This document shows positions 1 to 7,318 of a stretch of DNA of 34,933 nt, one piece after another (the stretch's first letter is position 1; each line of letters opens with the position of its first letter). The notes below the pieces were generated by a model, which saw nothing but the letters and a program-made list of their open reading frames with translations, made no database searches and was not told the DNA's origin. This stretch comes from Proteobacteria bacterium UBA5122 (lineage in GTDB: Bacteria > Pseudomonadota > Gammaproteobacteria > Tenderiales > Tenderiaceae), in assembly GCA_002415485.1 (NCBI GenBank), contig DHYU01000056.1, positions 6,266 through 41,198 on the forward strand, given 5' to 3'. A program made the position numbers and the translations under genes.

Positions 1-2333
1 GCGACGGCGTCTTCGATCTGGACCTGGAACAGGCGTCGGCTTTCCGGGTTGAGGGTTGTCTCCCACAACTGCTCCGGATTCATCTCACCCAGACCTTTAT
101 AACGCTGGATCTGTTGGCCGCGCTTGGCCTCGGCGGTGAGCCAGGCCAGGGCCTGTTTGAAGCTGCTGATGGCAACGCTGCGCTCGCTGCGTTTTACCTC
201 GGCACCTTCGCCGATCAGACCATCGAGTTTTTCGCCGAGGGCGATGATGGCTGCATATTCGCCGGATTTGAGGAAATCTAGCCCGATGTCTTTATCGTTG
301 GCGATGCTGTGGCGGATCTCGGTGACGGTGAGTTTGCGCAGTTGTCCGGCGTCGCTATCAAAATCCACACTGGCCTGATATTGGTTGCCGGTGTCTGGGT
401 CGTCGTTCAGGCGTTGTACCAGTTCGTCGCACCAGGCCTGCATTTGCGCCTGATTTTGCTGCATCGCATCGGTGATCGGTGCCATGTAGATCATCTTTTC
501 CAGCGCCGCCGCATTGTAGCGGCGAGACAGGCGTTCGATGGTCGCCATGACGGCGTTGTAGTCCTTGGTCAAAGATTCCAATGCTTCGCCACTGATGGCA
601 GGTGAATCCGCAGCGACAATCAATTGCGCGCCGTCGAGCGCAGTCTGCATCAGGTATTGAGTCAGTTCGGCATCATCTTTGACGTAACGCTCTTGTTTAC
701 CCTTCTTCACTTTATAGAGAGGTGGCTGAGCGATGTAGACATAACCCCGCTCGATCAGCTCGTGCATTTGGCGATAGAAGAAGGTCAGCAACAGGGTGCG
801 GATGTGCGAACCGTCGACGTCGGCGTCAGTCATGATGATGATGCGGTGGTAACGCAGTTTATCTGGGTTGTATTCTTCGCGGCCGATGCCACAGCCGAGG
901 GCGGTGATCAGTGTGCCGACTTCGGCAGACGATAACATCTTGTCAAAGCGCGCCTTTTCGACGTTGAGGATCTTGCCCTTCAGCGGCAGGATGGCCTGGA
1001 AGTGACGGTCACGGCCCTGTTTGGCCGAACCACCGGCGGAGTCACCCTCGACCAGGAACAATTCGGATTGTGATGGGTCTTTTTCGCGGCAATCGGCCAG
1101 CTTGCCTGGCAGGCCGGCGATATCGAGCACACCCTTACGGCGCGTCATCTCACGGGCCTTGCGCGCGGCCTCACGGGCACGGGCAGCCTCTACAATCTTG
1201 GCGGTGATGTTGCGCGCGTCCGTTGGATTTTCCAGCAGGTAATCATTCAGGCGCTCGGTGACGGTCGATTCAACCGCAGGTTTGACCTCGGATGAAACCA
1301 GCTTGTCCTTGGTCTGGGATGAAAACTTGGGGTCTGGCACTTTGACCGACAGCACCGCCGTCAGGCCTTCACGGGCATCATCACCACTGGTGGCGATCTT
1401 GGCCTTTTTCGCGACCCCTTCGCGTTCGATGTATTGATTCAGGGTCCGGGTCAACGCTGCACGCAAACCGGCCAGATGGGTACCGCCGTCGCGCTGCGGG
1501 ATATTGTTGGTAAAACAGAAGATGTTTTCCTGATAGGAGTCATTCCACTGCATCGCCACTTCCACTGCGATATCGTCTTTTTCGGTTTGGAAATAAAAGA
1601 CCGTGTCGTGCAGCGGTGTCTTGTTGCGATTGAGGTGTTCGACGAAGGCCTTGATCCCGCCCTCGTATTGGAAGATATCTTCCTTCTCGGTGCGCTCATC
1701 ATAAAGACGAATACAGACGCCAGAATTCAAAAATGACAGTTCACGCAGGCGTTTGGCCAGGATTTCATAGTGAAATACCGTGGTGCTGAATATTTCGGTG
1801 CTGGGCAGAAAACGGATCTTGGTTCCACGTTTATCAGTAGTACCTGTCACCGCCAACGGTGCGACCGGATCACCCAGTCGGTACTCCTGTTCGTGTACTT
1901 GGCCCTTACGATAGATGGTCAGGAAGAGTTTGCTCGACAAGGCATTGACCACCGAGACCCCTACCCCGTGCAGACCACCCGACACCTTGTAGGAGTTATC
2001 ATCGAATTTACCGCCCGCATGCAGGACCGTCAGGATGACTTCAGCGGCAGAACGCCCCTCTTCTGGATGGATATCGACCGGAATGCCACGACCATCGTCC
2101 GCTACCGAGACTGAACCATCACTGTGAATTATGACATCGATCCGAGTGCAATGACCGGCCAGGGCTTCGTCGATAGAGTTATCCACCACCTCAAACACCA
2201 TGTGGTGCAGACCAGTACCATCATCGGTATCACCGATATACATCCCGGGACGTTTGCGGACCGCATCGAGGCCCTTCAATACCTTGATATTGGAGGAATC
2301 GTATTCTTTTGTTTCTGCGCTAGTCGTAGTCAT
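1..2333 (-). CDS. gyrB: DNA gyrase subunit B, 3' end missing (cut by window edge)
   Basis: GyrB is the ATPase subunit of DNA gyrase (A2B2), which introduces negative supercoils ahead of forks. The reading frame opens at the ATG at 2333-2331 with MTTTSAETKEYDSSNIKVLK, followed by the conserved GLDAVRKRPGMYIGDTDDG segment and the GHKL ATP-binding motif EVVDNSIDEALAGH. At the window edge it reads QRYKGLGEMNPEQLWETT, a GyrB signature in the TOPRIM/C-terminal part. About 777 codons are visible. The family is usually about 800 residues, so only the last few dozen codons are missing. It lies 98 bp downstream of recF on the same strand, the usual dnaA-dnaN-recF-gyrB order. The ribosome-binding site is weak. 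Confidence 0.97.
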   Translation of the reverse strand, partial: MTTTSAETKEYDSSNIKVLKGLDAVRKRPGMYIGDTDDGTGLHHMVFEVVDNSIDEALAGHCTRIDVIIHSDGSVSVADDGRGIPVDIHPEEGRSAAEVILTVLHAGGKFDDNSYKVSGGLHGVGVSVVNALSSKLFLTIYRKGQVHEQEYRLGDPVAPLAVTGTTDKRGTKIRFLPSTEIFSTTVFHYEILAKRLRELSFLNSGVCIRLYDERTEKEDIFQYEGGIKAFVEHLNRNKTPLHDTVFYFQTEKDDIAVEVAMQWNDSYQENIFCFTNNIPQRDGGTHLAGLRAALTRTLNQYIEREGVAKKAKIATSGDDAREGLTAVLSVKVPDPKFSSQTKDKLVSSEVKPAVESTVTERLNDYLLENPTDARNITAKIVEAARAREAARKAREMTRRKGVLDIAGLPGKLADCREKDPSQSELFLVEGDSAGGSAKQGRDRHFQAILPLKGKILNVEKARFDKMLSSAEVGTLITALGCGIGREEYNPDKLRYHRIIIMTDADVDGSHIRTLLLTFFYRQMHELIERGYVYIAQPPLYKVKKGKQERYVKDDAELTQYLMQTALDGAQLIVAADSPAISGEALESLTKDYNAVMATIERLSRRYNAAALEKMIYMAPITDAMQQNQAQMQAWCDELVQRLNDDPDTGNQYQASVDFDSDAGQLRKLTVTEIRHSIANDKDIGLDFLKSGEYAAIIALGEKLDGLIGEGAEVKRSERSVAISSFKQALAWLTAEAKRGQQIQRYKGLGEMNPEQLWETTLNPESRRLFQVQIEDAV

Positions 2334-2431
2334 AAGAAGTCTCTGAATTGCAAACAGAAAAAAGCTCTGCTGGTCTTTTCCCGATAGGCGAAATATGGTT
2401 GGAAATTATACATGCTATACCCTCTTAACGC

Positions 2432-3511
2432 TCACTTTTGTACCACCTGCCCATGTTCCACGTGAAACACTGTATGTGGAACTGACCCATCGAAGGGCAA
2501 TAAACTTAAGTCAGTCGCAGTAATAAACACCTGGCTACCAAGTTTGGTCAGCAGTCGTACAAAGGCAGCACGGCGGATAGGATCCAGTTCTGCCGGCAGG
2601 TCATCGACCAGGATGGTACATGGCCGTTGCCGACGATCCTGATACAAACCTGCCTGGGCGAGAAACAGCGCGCAGGCCAATAACTTTTGCTGGCCACCGG
2701 ATAGATGCTGCGCCGCAGCGTGCTGTTGGTATGTGATCCTTAGATCCGCTCGATGCGGCCCACGCTGGGTAAAGCCAGTAGCCATGTCGCTGGCCTCACT
2801 CTCTAACAAGGCCTCTTGATAATTTTGTTGTTTGGACCAACCGCGTTGATAGGAGAAATTCAGCTCTGTCAGACCCAATAGTTCAGTCACATACTCGGCG
2901 ACATAACGCCCCAGATGTTCTACATAATCACGGCGGATATCGTGCAAGGCCTCTGCAGATTGAATCAATGCTGGATTGAGACTGCGGATCAAGGCCCTGT
3001 CTCGACTGCGCAGCGCGGCATTACGTTGAAGCAATGCACGGTTAAAGCGCTGCCACAACGATAGGAATTCATGTTCCACGTGAAACAAACCAAGATCAAG
3101 AAACCGCCGCCGCTGTCTGGGACTACCACTAATCAACCGATCACCATCGGGCGAGATAAACAGTAAGGGCAATAAGAGGGCTAGTTCAGAAGAACGCTTC
3201 AACACCGCACCGTCGACCTTGGCCCGAAAACCACTATTATCGCGACTGATGGATAGACCTAATGAGTGTGTCTTACCACCTTCACCACTGACCCGGCCAA
3301 AGACAATCAACTCCTTCTGCTCGTGGCGGATCATCTTTTTACTATGTGCTGCGCGGAACGACCGACTACGACCGAGAAGGTATATGGCCTCAAGCAGACT
3401 GGTCTTACCGCTGGCGTTCTGCCCTACCAGCAGATTCAAACCCTCGTTTGGCGTGATTTGAACATGCTCCAGATTGCGGAGCTGACGGACATCCAGGCGA
3501 CTCAAACTCAT
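2432..3511 (-). CDS. recF: DNA replication and repair protein RecF
   Basis: RecF is an SMC-like ATPase that, with RecO and RecR, loads RecA at single-strand gaps. The 359-residue product has the N-terminal MSLSRLDVRQLRNLEHV, a Walker A GQNASGKTS at about residues 30-38, an ABC-type signature LSGGQQKLLACALFLAQ near residue 270 and a Walker B-like ILVDDLPAELD. Length is normal for the family. It sits between dnaN (87 bp away) and gyrB, probably in one operon. The odd feature is that the pentapeptide FHVEH occurs twice (residues 143-147 and 349-353), and each copy is the translation of a perfect parS site on the DNA. The C-terminal end (FHVEHGQVVQK) is therefore partly dictated by a DNA element. 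Confidence 0.97.
   Translation of the reverse strand: MSLSRLDVRQLRNLEHVQITPNEGLNLLVGQNASGKTSLLEAIYLLGRSRSFRAAHSKKMIRHEQKELIVFGRVSGEGGKTHSLGLSISRDNSGFRAKVDGAVLKRSSELALLLPLLFISPDGDRLISGSPRQRRRFLDLGLFHVEHEFLSLWQRFNRALLQRNAALRSRDRALIRSLNPALIQSAEALHDIRRDYVEHLGRYVAEYVTELLGLTELNFSYQRGWSKQQNYQEALLESEASDMATGFTQRGPHRADLRITYQQHAAAQHLSGGQQKLLACALFLAQAGLYQDRRQRPCTILVDDLPAELDPIRRAAFVRLLTKLGSQVFITATDLSLLPFDGSVPHTVFHVEHGQVVQK
2454..2469 (+). other. parS centromere site 1, inside the 3' end of recF
   Basis: The sequence TGTTCCACGTGAAACA is a perfect 16-bp match to the ParB-binding consensus TGTTNCACGTGAAACA. ParB loads here, spreads, and with ParA moves replicated origins apart. The site reads as FHVEH (codons 349-353) in RecF on the minus strand. 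Its position a few kilobases from dnaA fits the origin-proximal placement of parS in most bacteria. parA and parB are not in the window. Confidence 0.93.
3072..3087 (+). other. parS centromere site 2, inside recF
   Basis: This is a second perfect TGTTCCACGTGAAACA, 618 bp from the first, in the same orientation and the same reading phase. It encodes FHVEH at RecF residues 143-147. Two identical 16-mers inside one gene are not expected by chance. A multi-site parS cluster next to the origin is the normal arrangement for chromosomal ParABS. Confidence 0.93.
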
Positions 3512-3598
3512 AAGAGTGTCATCGAGCCCGGTAGAAACTGAGGCGCACTGAATAGATCAGCGCGCCTAGTGGAGATGGAAGATACAACAAAAACCTGA

Positions 3599-4699
3599 CT
3601 ACAGACGCATCGGCATGACCACGTAACGGCATGCCTCTGACTCTGGTGCACGGATCAAACAGCAGCTGTTTTGATCGGTCAGTTCCAATTGGACCTGGTC
3701 ACCCGTCAGTGAACCCAGCGCATCCAACACGTAACTGGCGTTAAAACCGATCTCCAGATTGGTCCCAGAGTAATCGACCTCGATCTCTTCCTCGGCCTCT
3801 TCCTGTTCTGGGTTGTGCGCCAATACCCGCACCAGACCGGGTGCCAGCATAAAACGCACGCTGCGGTACTTTTCGTTGGACAGGATCGATGCACGATTCA
3901 GCGCCTGACGCAGCTCACTGCGATTGGCGAGCACGATCTTGTCACCGCCCTGTGGAACCACACGTTGATAATCAGGGAAACGACCATCGATCAGCTTGGA
4001 GATAAAGCTCATCTTCGACGTGGCCAGACGAATATGATTCGTACCCAACTGTACGGTCACAGGCTCATCAGAATTATCAAGCAGACGCGACAATTCAGTC
4101 ACCGCCTTACGCGGCACGATGATCTGCATCGTCTCAGGCGCATTGATCTCGGCCTCGACATCACACAGCGCGAGACGATGACCATCGGTGGCAACGGCAC
4201 GGATAAGATTCCCGGAAAACTCAAACAACAAACCATTCAGGTAATAACGCACATCCTGTTGCGCCATCGCGAATGAAGTTTGATCAATCAAAAACTTCAG
4301 TTGATTCTGCGGGATCTTGAATTCCAGGTTTGAGCGGAAGCTATCAAGATTGGGGAATTCAGAGGCTGGCAAGGTCGACAAGGTAAAACGACTCTTGCCT
4401 GAACGGATCGTCCCCTTCTCGCCATCGATCTTCAAAGTGACATTGGCACCATCAGGCAAGGCCTTACAGATGTCGATGAACTTGCGAGCCGGCAAGGTGG
4501 TTTCACCATTTGCGGGTTGCTCCAAATCCATATGACTGACCATCTCGATCTCTAGATCTGTTGCCGTCATGGACAGCTGATTACCTTCAGCCTTGATTAA
4601 CACATTACCCAATATGGGCAAGGTTTGTCTTCGTTCAACTACACCGATGATGAGCTGGAGTGGCTTCAACAGTGATTCACGATCAATCTTGAGTTCCAT
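3599..4699 (-). CDS. dnaN: DNA polymerase III sliding clamp (beta subunit)
   Basis: DnaN forms the dimeric ring clamp that tethers polymerase III and other repair factors to DNA. The 366-residue product begins MELKIDRESLLKPLQLIIGVVERRQTLPIL and ends in the conserved YVVMPMRL. The start has a Shine-Dalgarno-like AGGGA about 6 nt upstream. Length equals the family norm (366-367). It is downstream of dnaA on the same strand across an AT-rich 232-bp gap with DnaA boxes, and upstream of recF. It is probably co-transcribed with dnaA and recF. Confidence 0.98.
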   Translation of the reverse strand: MELKIDRESLLKPLQLIIGVVERRQTLPILGNVLIKAEGNQLSMTATDLEIEMVSHMDLEQPANGETTLPARKFIDICKALPDGANVTLKIDGEKGTIRSGKSRFTLSTLPASEFPNLDSFRSNLEFKIPQNQLKFLIDQTSFAMAQQDVRYYLNGLLFEFSGNLIRAVATDGHRLALCDVEAEINAPETMQIIVPRKAVTELSRLLDNSDEPVTVQLGTNHIRLATSKMSFISKLIDGRFPDYQRVVPQGGDKIVLANRSELRQALNRASILSNEKYRSVRFMLAPGLVRVLAHNPEQEEAEEEIEVDYSGTNLEIGFNASYVLDALGSLTGDQVQLELTDQNSCCLIRAPESEACRYVVMPMRL

Positions 4700-4876
4700 G
4701 ACTGTCCCTGAATTTAGGTTTTATTAATTAATATATTTATTTAAAAAACTTGTTATTGTTATTAAGCAAGGCCATTTCACTGAATAACTAATAATTTTTC
4801 TTAAATAACAAACAGTTAAAAAGTTATTTATACTAACTAAGCTGGTTGTAAGCCTGGGCTTAACAGGTGCTTAGCT

Positions 4877-4885
4877 TGTGGATAA
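4877..4885 (-). promoter_or_regulatory. DnaA box (perfect)
   Basis: TGTGGATAA on the plus strand is TTATCCACA on the minus strand, the consensus high-affinity DnaA site. It lies in the dnaN-dnaA gap beside the AT-rich block. Confidence 0.8.
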
Positions 4886-4911
4886 AACGTGGACTAAATT
4901 GATCCTGCGAG

Positions 4912-4920
4912 TTATCCACA
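4912..4920 (+). promoter_or_regulatory. DnaA box (perfect)
   Basis: TTATCCACA on the plus strand lies 12 bp before the dnaA stop codon. It is opposite in orientation to the box at 4877, with 26 bp between them. Confidence 0.8.
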
Positions 4921-4931
4921 AAAAACCAACA

Positions 4932-6299
4932 TTATGTTGTCAGTGTTCTTAACAGGTTTTGAAAATCTTCGTCGATACGCGTGTCTGAATCACGTAACTC
5001 TTTGATTTTTCTGCAAGCATGTAACACAGTGGTGTGATCACGGCCACCAAAGGCATCACCAATCTCCGGCAGGCTGTGATTGGTCAATTCCTTAGCCAGG
5101 GCCATCGCCAATTGGCGTGGTCGTGCCACTGAACGCGAGCGTTTCTTCGACAACAGATCTGCCACCCGAATCTTGAAGTATTCTGCCACAGTTTTCTGAA
5201 TATTCTCGATAGTGACTTGTTTGTCTTGTGAGGCCAGCAGATCACGCAGGGCCTCCTTGGCAAACTCGAGGGTGATCGGCTTGGCCATAAAGCGGGAATT
5301 GGCGACTACACGCCGCAGGGCGCCTTCCAGCTCACGCACATTGGAACGGATACGCTTGGCAATGAAGAATGAAACTTCATCGGGCAGACGGATCTGCATC
5401 TGCGCGGCCTTGCTCATCAGGATCGCGGCGCGGGTTTCCAGTTCCGGTGGTTCCATTGCCACGGTCAGGCCCCAGCCGAAACGTGACTTCAGCCGTTCTT
5501 CCAGGCCTTCGATCTCTTTCGGGTAACGGTCACAGGTAATGACAATCTGTTGTTGGCCCTCGATCAGTGCATTGAAGGTATGGAACAACTCTTCTTGTGA
5601 GCGCTCCTTACCGGCAAAAAACTGAATATCGTCGATCAACAATGCATCGACCGAACGATAGTAGCGTTTGAAATCATTGATTGCGTTGTGCTGCAGCGCC
5701 TTGACCATATCACCGACAAAGCGTTCGGAATGAACATATACAATGCGAGAATTCTGATTCTTGGTGCGCATCAGGTTACCGACGGCATGCATCAAGTGAG
5801 TCTTACCCAGGCCGACGCCACCATATATGAATAATGGGTTGTAGGCGACGCCGGGATTCTCACCGACCTGGGTCGCAGCCGCCTTGGCAATCTGATTCGA
5901 TTTACCCTCCACAAACGCATCGAAGGTGAAGTCATCACGCAGATTACTGATGTGATTGACGTTCATCGAGTCTTCGCGACGGCGAAACGAGGGCGTGGCA
6001 GGTTTATTGGTAACCGCTGGGGCGGGATTGGTGCCGTTGGCGGCAACGGGCACAGCCGATTCACGGGTGCCGATTTCAAGTAACACCTGTTGTACCTGGC
6101 CATTTTTGAGTTGGGTCAGGATCTGTTCGATGTTGTCTTTGAATTGATCACGCACCCAGTCCAGCACAAAACGGTTAGGCGCCAACAGACGCAAGCCGTC
6201 CTGATCTTCTATCGCTTGCAGCGGCCGAATCCAGGTATTGAATTGCTGCGCGTTGAGCTGATGCTCTAGTTGTTCCAGGCACTGCTGCCAAAGTGACAT
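4932..6299 (-). CDS. dnaA: Chromosomal replication initiator DnaA
   Basis: DnaA is the AAA+ initiator that binds DnaA boxes, opens oriC and loads the helicase. The 455-residue product has N-terminal domain I (MSLWQQCLEQLEHQLNAQQFNTWIRPL), a short linker, then an AAA+ core. The core contains YGGVGLGKTHLMHAVGN (Walker A) and LLIDDIQFFAGK (Walker B). Domain IV ends with the DNA-binding signature GDAFGGRDHTTVLHACRKI. All key motifs are intact and length is normal. It heads the dnaA-dnaN-recF-gyrB block and is divergent from rpmH. A candidate promoter with an overlapping DnaA box at 6397-6425 suggests autoregulation. Confidence 0.98.
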   Translation of the reverse strand: MSLWQQCLEQLEHQLNAQQFNTWIRPLQAIEDQDGLRLLAPNRFVLDWVRDQFKDNIEQILTQLKNGQVQQVLLEIGTRESAVPVAANGTNPAPAVTNKPATPSFRRREDSMNVNHISNLRDDFTFDAFVEGKSNQIAKAAATQVGENPGVAYNPLFIYGGVGLGKTHLMHAVGNLMRTKNQNSRIVYVHSERFVGDMVKALQHNAINDFKRYYRSVDALLIDDIQFFAGKERSQEELFHTFNALIEGQQQIVITCDRYPKEIEGLEERLKSRFGWGLTVAMEPPELETRAAILMSKAAQMQIRLPDEVSFFIAKRIRSNVRELEGALRRVVANSRFMAKPITLEFAKEALRDLLASQDKQVTIENIQKTVAEYFKIRVADLLSKKRSRSVARPRQLAMALAKELTNHSLPEIGDAFGGRDHTTVLHACRKIKELRDSDTRIDEDFQNLLRTLTT

Positions 6300-6396
6300 C
6301 TGGTAAATACCCCAAGCGGAAGGAATCGTACAGCCTGATGGAACACCGTCATCAGTGTGCCGCCGGTATCGGTCCGGCTTTCAGGAAGAGGGCAAG

Positions 6397-6424
6397 TCTA
6401 TACCTGTTGGCTAAAGTTATCCAC
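6397..6424 (-). promoter_or_regulatory. Candidate dnaA promoter overlapped by a DnaA box
   Basis: On the minus strand GTGGAT (6424-6419), a 16-bp spacer and TATAGA (6402-6397) resemble a sigma-70 promoter about 100 bp upstream of the dnaA start. The -35-like element lies inside the perfect DnaA box at 6417-6425. Binding of DnaA there would be expected to block RNA polymerase, a known kind of dnaA autorepression. The hexamers are imperfect, so the promoter itself is tentative. Confidence 0.4.
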
Positions 6425-6425
6425 A
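6417..6425 (+). promoter_or_regulatory. DnaA box (perfect) in the dnaA-rpmH gap
   Basis: TTATCCACA is the only perfect DnaA box in the 264-bp gap between dnaA and rpmH. It lies about 33 bp upstream of the rpmH -35 element and overlaps the candidate dnaA promoter. It may therefore affect both directions. Confidence 0.75.
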
Positions 6426-6457
6426 CCCCAGGACCAACAAAATTTAGCCTATTTTGA

Positions 6458-6487
6458 TTGACAATGACCGCCCTACCCCGCTATCCT
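6458..6487 (+). promoter_or_regulatory. rpmH promoter (sigma-70 type)
   Basis: A perfect -35 TTGACA (6458-6463), an 18-bp spacer and TATCCT (6482-6487) lie about 75 bp upstream of the rpmH start. A strong promoter is expected for the rpmH-rnpA-yidD-yidC operon. Confidence 0.7.
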
Positions 6488-6563
6488 TGCGCGCTTTCGC
6501 TGAATGGCGAAGGTCGGCCTATGGTCCGGCAACACTTTATTAATAACAGGAACGGATAGAGCG

Positions 6564-6698
6564 ATGAAAAGAACATTCCAACCTAGTGTTCTCAAGCGTA
6601 AGCGCACCCACGGTTTTCGTGCCCGCATGGCAACTGCCAACGGCCGCAAGATCATCAATGCACGCCGCGCACGGGGTCGTAAGCGTCTGTCTGCCTAA
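6564..6698 (+). CDS. rpmH: 50S ribosomal protein L34
   Basis: L34 is a very small basic protein of the large ribosomal subunit. The 44-residue product MKRTFQPSVLKRKRTHGFRA...GRKIINARRARGRKRLSA matches the family along its whole length. The ATG at 6564 is chosen because the family starts at MKRTFQPS and an AGGAACGGA element lies just upstream. An in-frame upstream ATG at 6504 would add 20 unrelated residues and lies close to the promoter. It is the first gene of the operon with rnpA, yidD and yidC. Confidence 0.97.
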   Translation: MKRTFQPSVLKRKRTHGFRARMATANGRKIINARRARGRKRLSA

Positions 6699-6717
6699 GC
6701 AACAGGCGCGTGTTGTT

Positions 6718-7083
6718 TTGTCCGCGTCGTCGCTGGGCTTCCCTGGGGAGCTACGACTCAAAACCGCGGACGAATTCAATTTCGTTTTTGAGAAACCGTG
6801 CAGGTCGGCCGGTAAGAGTTTTACCATACTGGCCCGGCCAAACCAGCGAGACTACCCCCGTCTCGGGCTGATCATTTCCAAGCGCTGTGCCAAGTCGGCG
6901 GTGAAGCGCAATCGGCTCAAAAGATTGATTCGGGAAAGTTTTCGACATTCGCAGGAAGGACTTGCAGGCTTGGATGTGGTGGTCATCGGTAAAACGATGG
7001 CGAACACTCAGAGCAACAGCGATCTAACCGACACTCTGAACCGGCACTGGAAGGAACTGGCAAAGCGATGCGAGCGCTCCTGA
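6718..7083 (+). CDS. rnpA: Ribonuclease P protein component
   Basis: RnpA is the protein subunit of RNase P, which matures tRNA 5' ends together with the M1 RNA. The product contains the LGFPGELRLKTADEFNFVFE start region, PRLGLIISKRCAKSAVKRNR and the RNR-motif helix KRNRLKRLIRESFR. No ATG fits: the only upstream in-frame ATGs lie inside rpmH. The TTG at 6718, about 20 bp after the rpmH stop, gives a normal 121-residue protein (residues LSASSLGFPG onward). That start is inferred. The 3' end overlaps yidD by 16 bp, suggesting translational coupling. Confidence 0.92.
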   Translation: MSASSLGFPGELRLKTADEFNFVFEKPCRSAGKSFTILARPNQRDYPRLGLIISKRCAKSAVKRNRLKRLIRESFRHSQEGLAGLDVVVIGKTMANTQSNSDLTDTLNRHWKELAKRCERS

Positions 7084-7313
7084 TCCTGATGATTCGAGGT
7101 TACAAGTACCTCATTAGCCCGTTGATGGCGAATCACTGCCGTTTTCACCCTACTTGTTCTAGTTATGCCGAAATGGCAATCCGTGAGCATGGTGCCCTCA
7201 AGGGGTCCTGGCTGGCGTTGCGTCGTTTGGGCAAATGTCACCCTTGGCATCCGGGCGGTATCGACCCTGTCCCCCCCCGGAAAAATGAATCTAAGCAGAT
7301 AAAGCAAGCATAA
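7068..7313 (+). CDS. yidD: Membrane protein insertion efficiency factor YidD
   Basis: YidD is a small membrane-associated protein that assists YidC-dependent insertion of inner-membrane proteins. The 81-residue product has the family pattern MIRGYKYLISPLMANHCRFH-PTCSSYAEMAI and KCHPWHPGGIDPVP, including the conserved cysteines. An AAGGA element lies 12 nt upstream of the ATG. It overlaps the end of rnpA and ends 5 bp before yidC, the classic rnpA-yidD-yidC order. Confidence 0.95.
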   Translation: MRALLILMIRGYKYLISPLMANHCRFHPTCSSYAEMAIREHGALKGSWLALRRLGKCHPWHPGGIDPVPPRKNESKQIKQA

Positions 7314-7318
7314 CCATC

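Larger units (their letters stand above)
4700..4931. other. oriC: Candidate oriC: AT-rich dnaA-dnaN intergenic region
   Basis: This 232-bp gap has a strongly AT-rich block (about 4718-4845, with runs such as TTATTAATTAATATATTTA) that could act as a DNA unwinding element. Two perfect 9-mer DnaA boxes in opposite orientation follow at 4877-4885 and 4912-4920. Origins next to dnaA are typical of gammaproteobacteria outside the enterics, and either flank of dnaA may be used. The other flank (6300-6563) has only one perfect box, so this side is favoured by inference. Confidence 0.6.
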
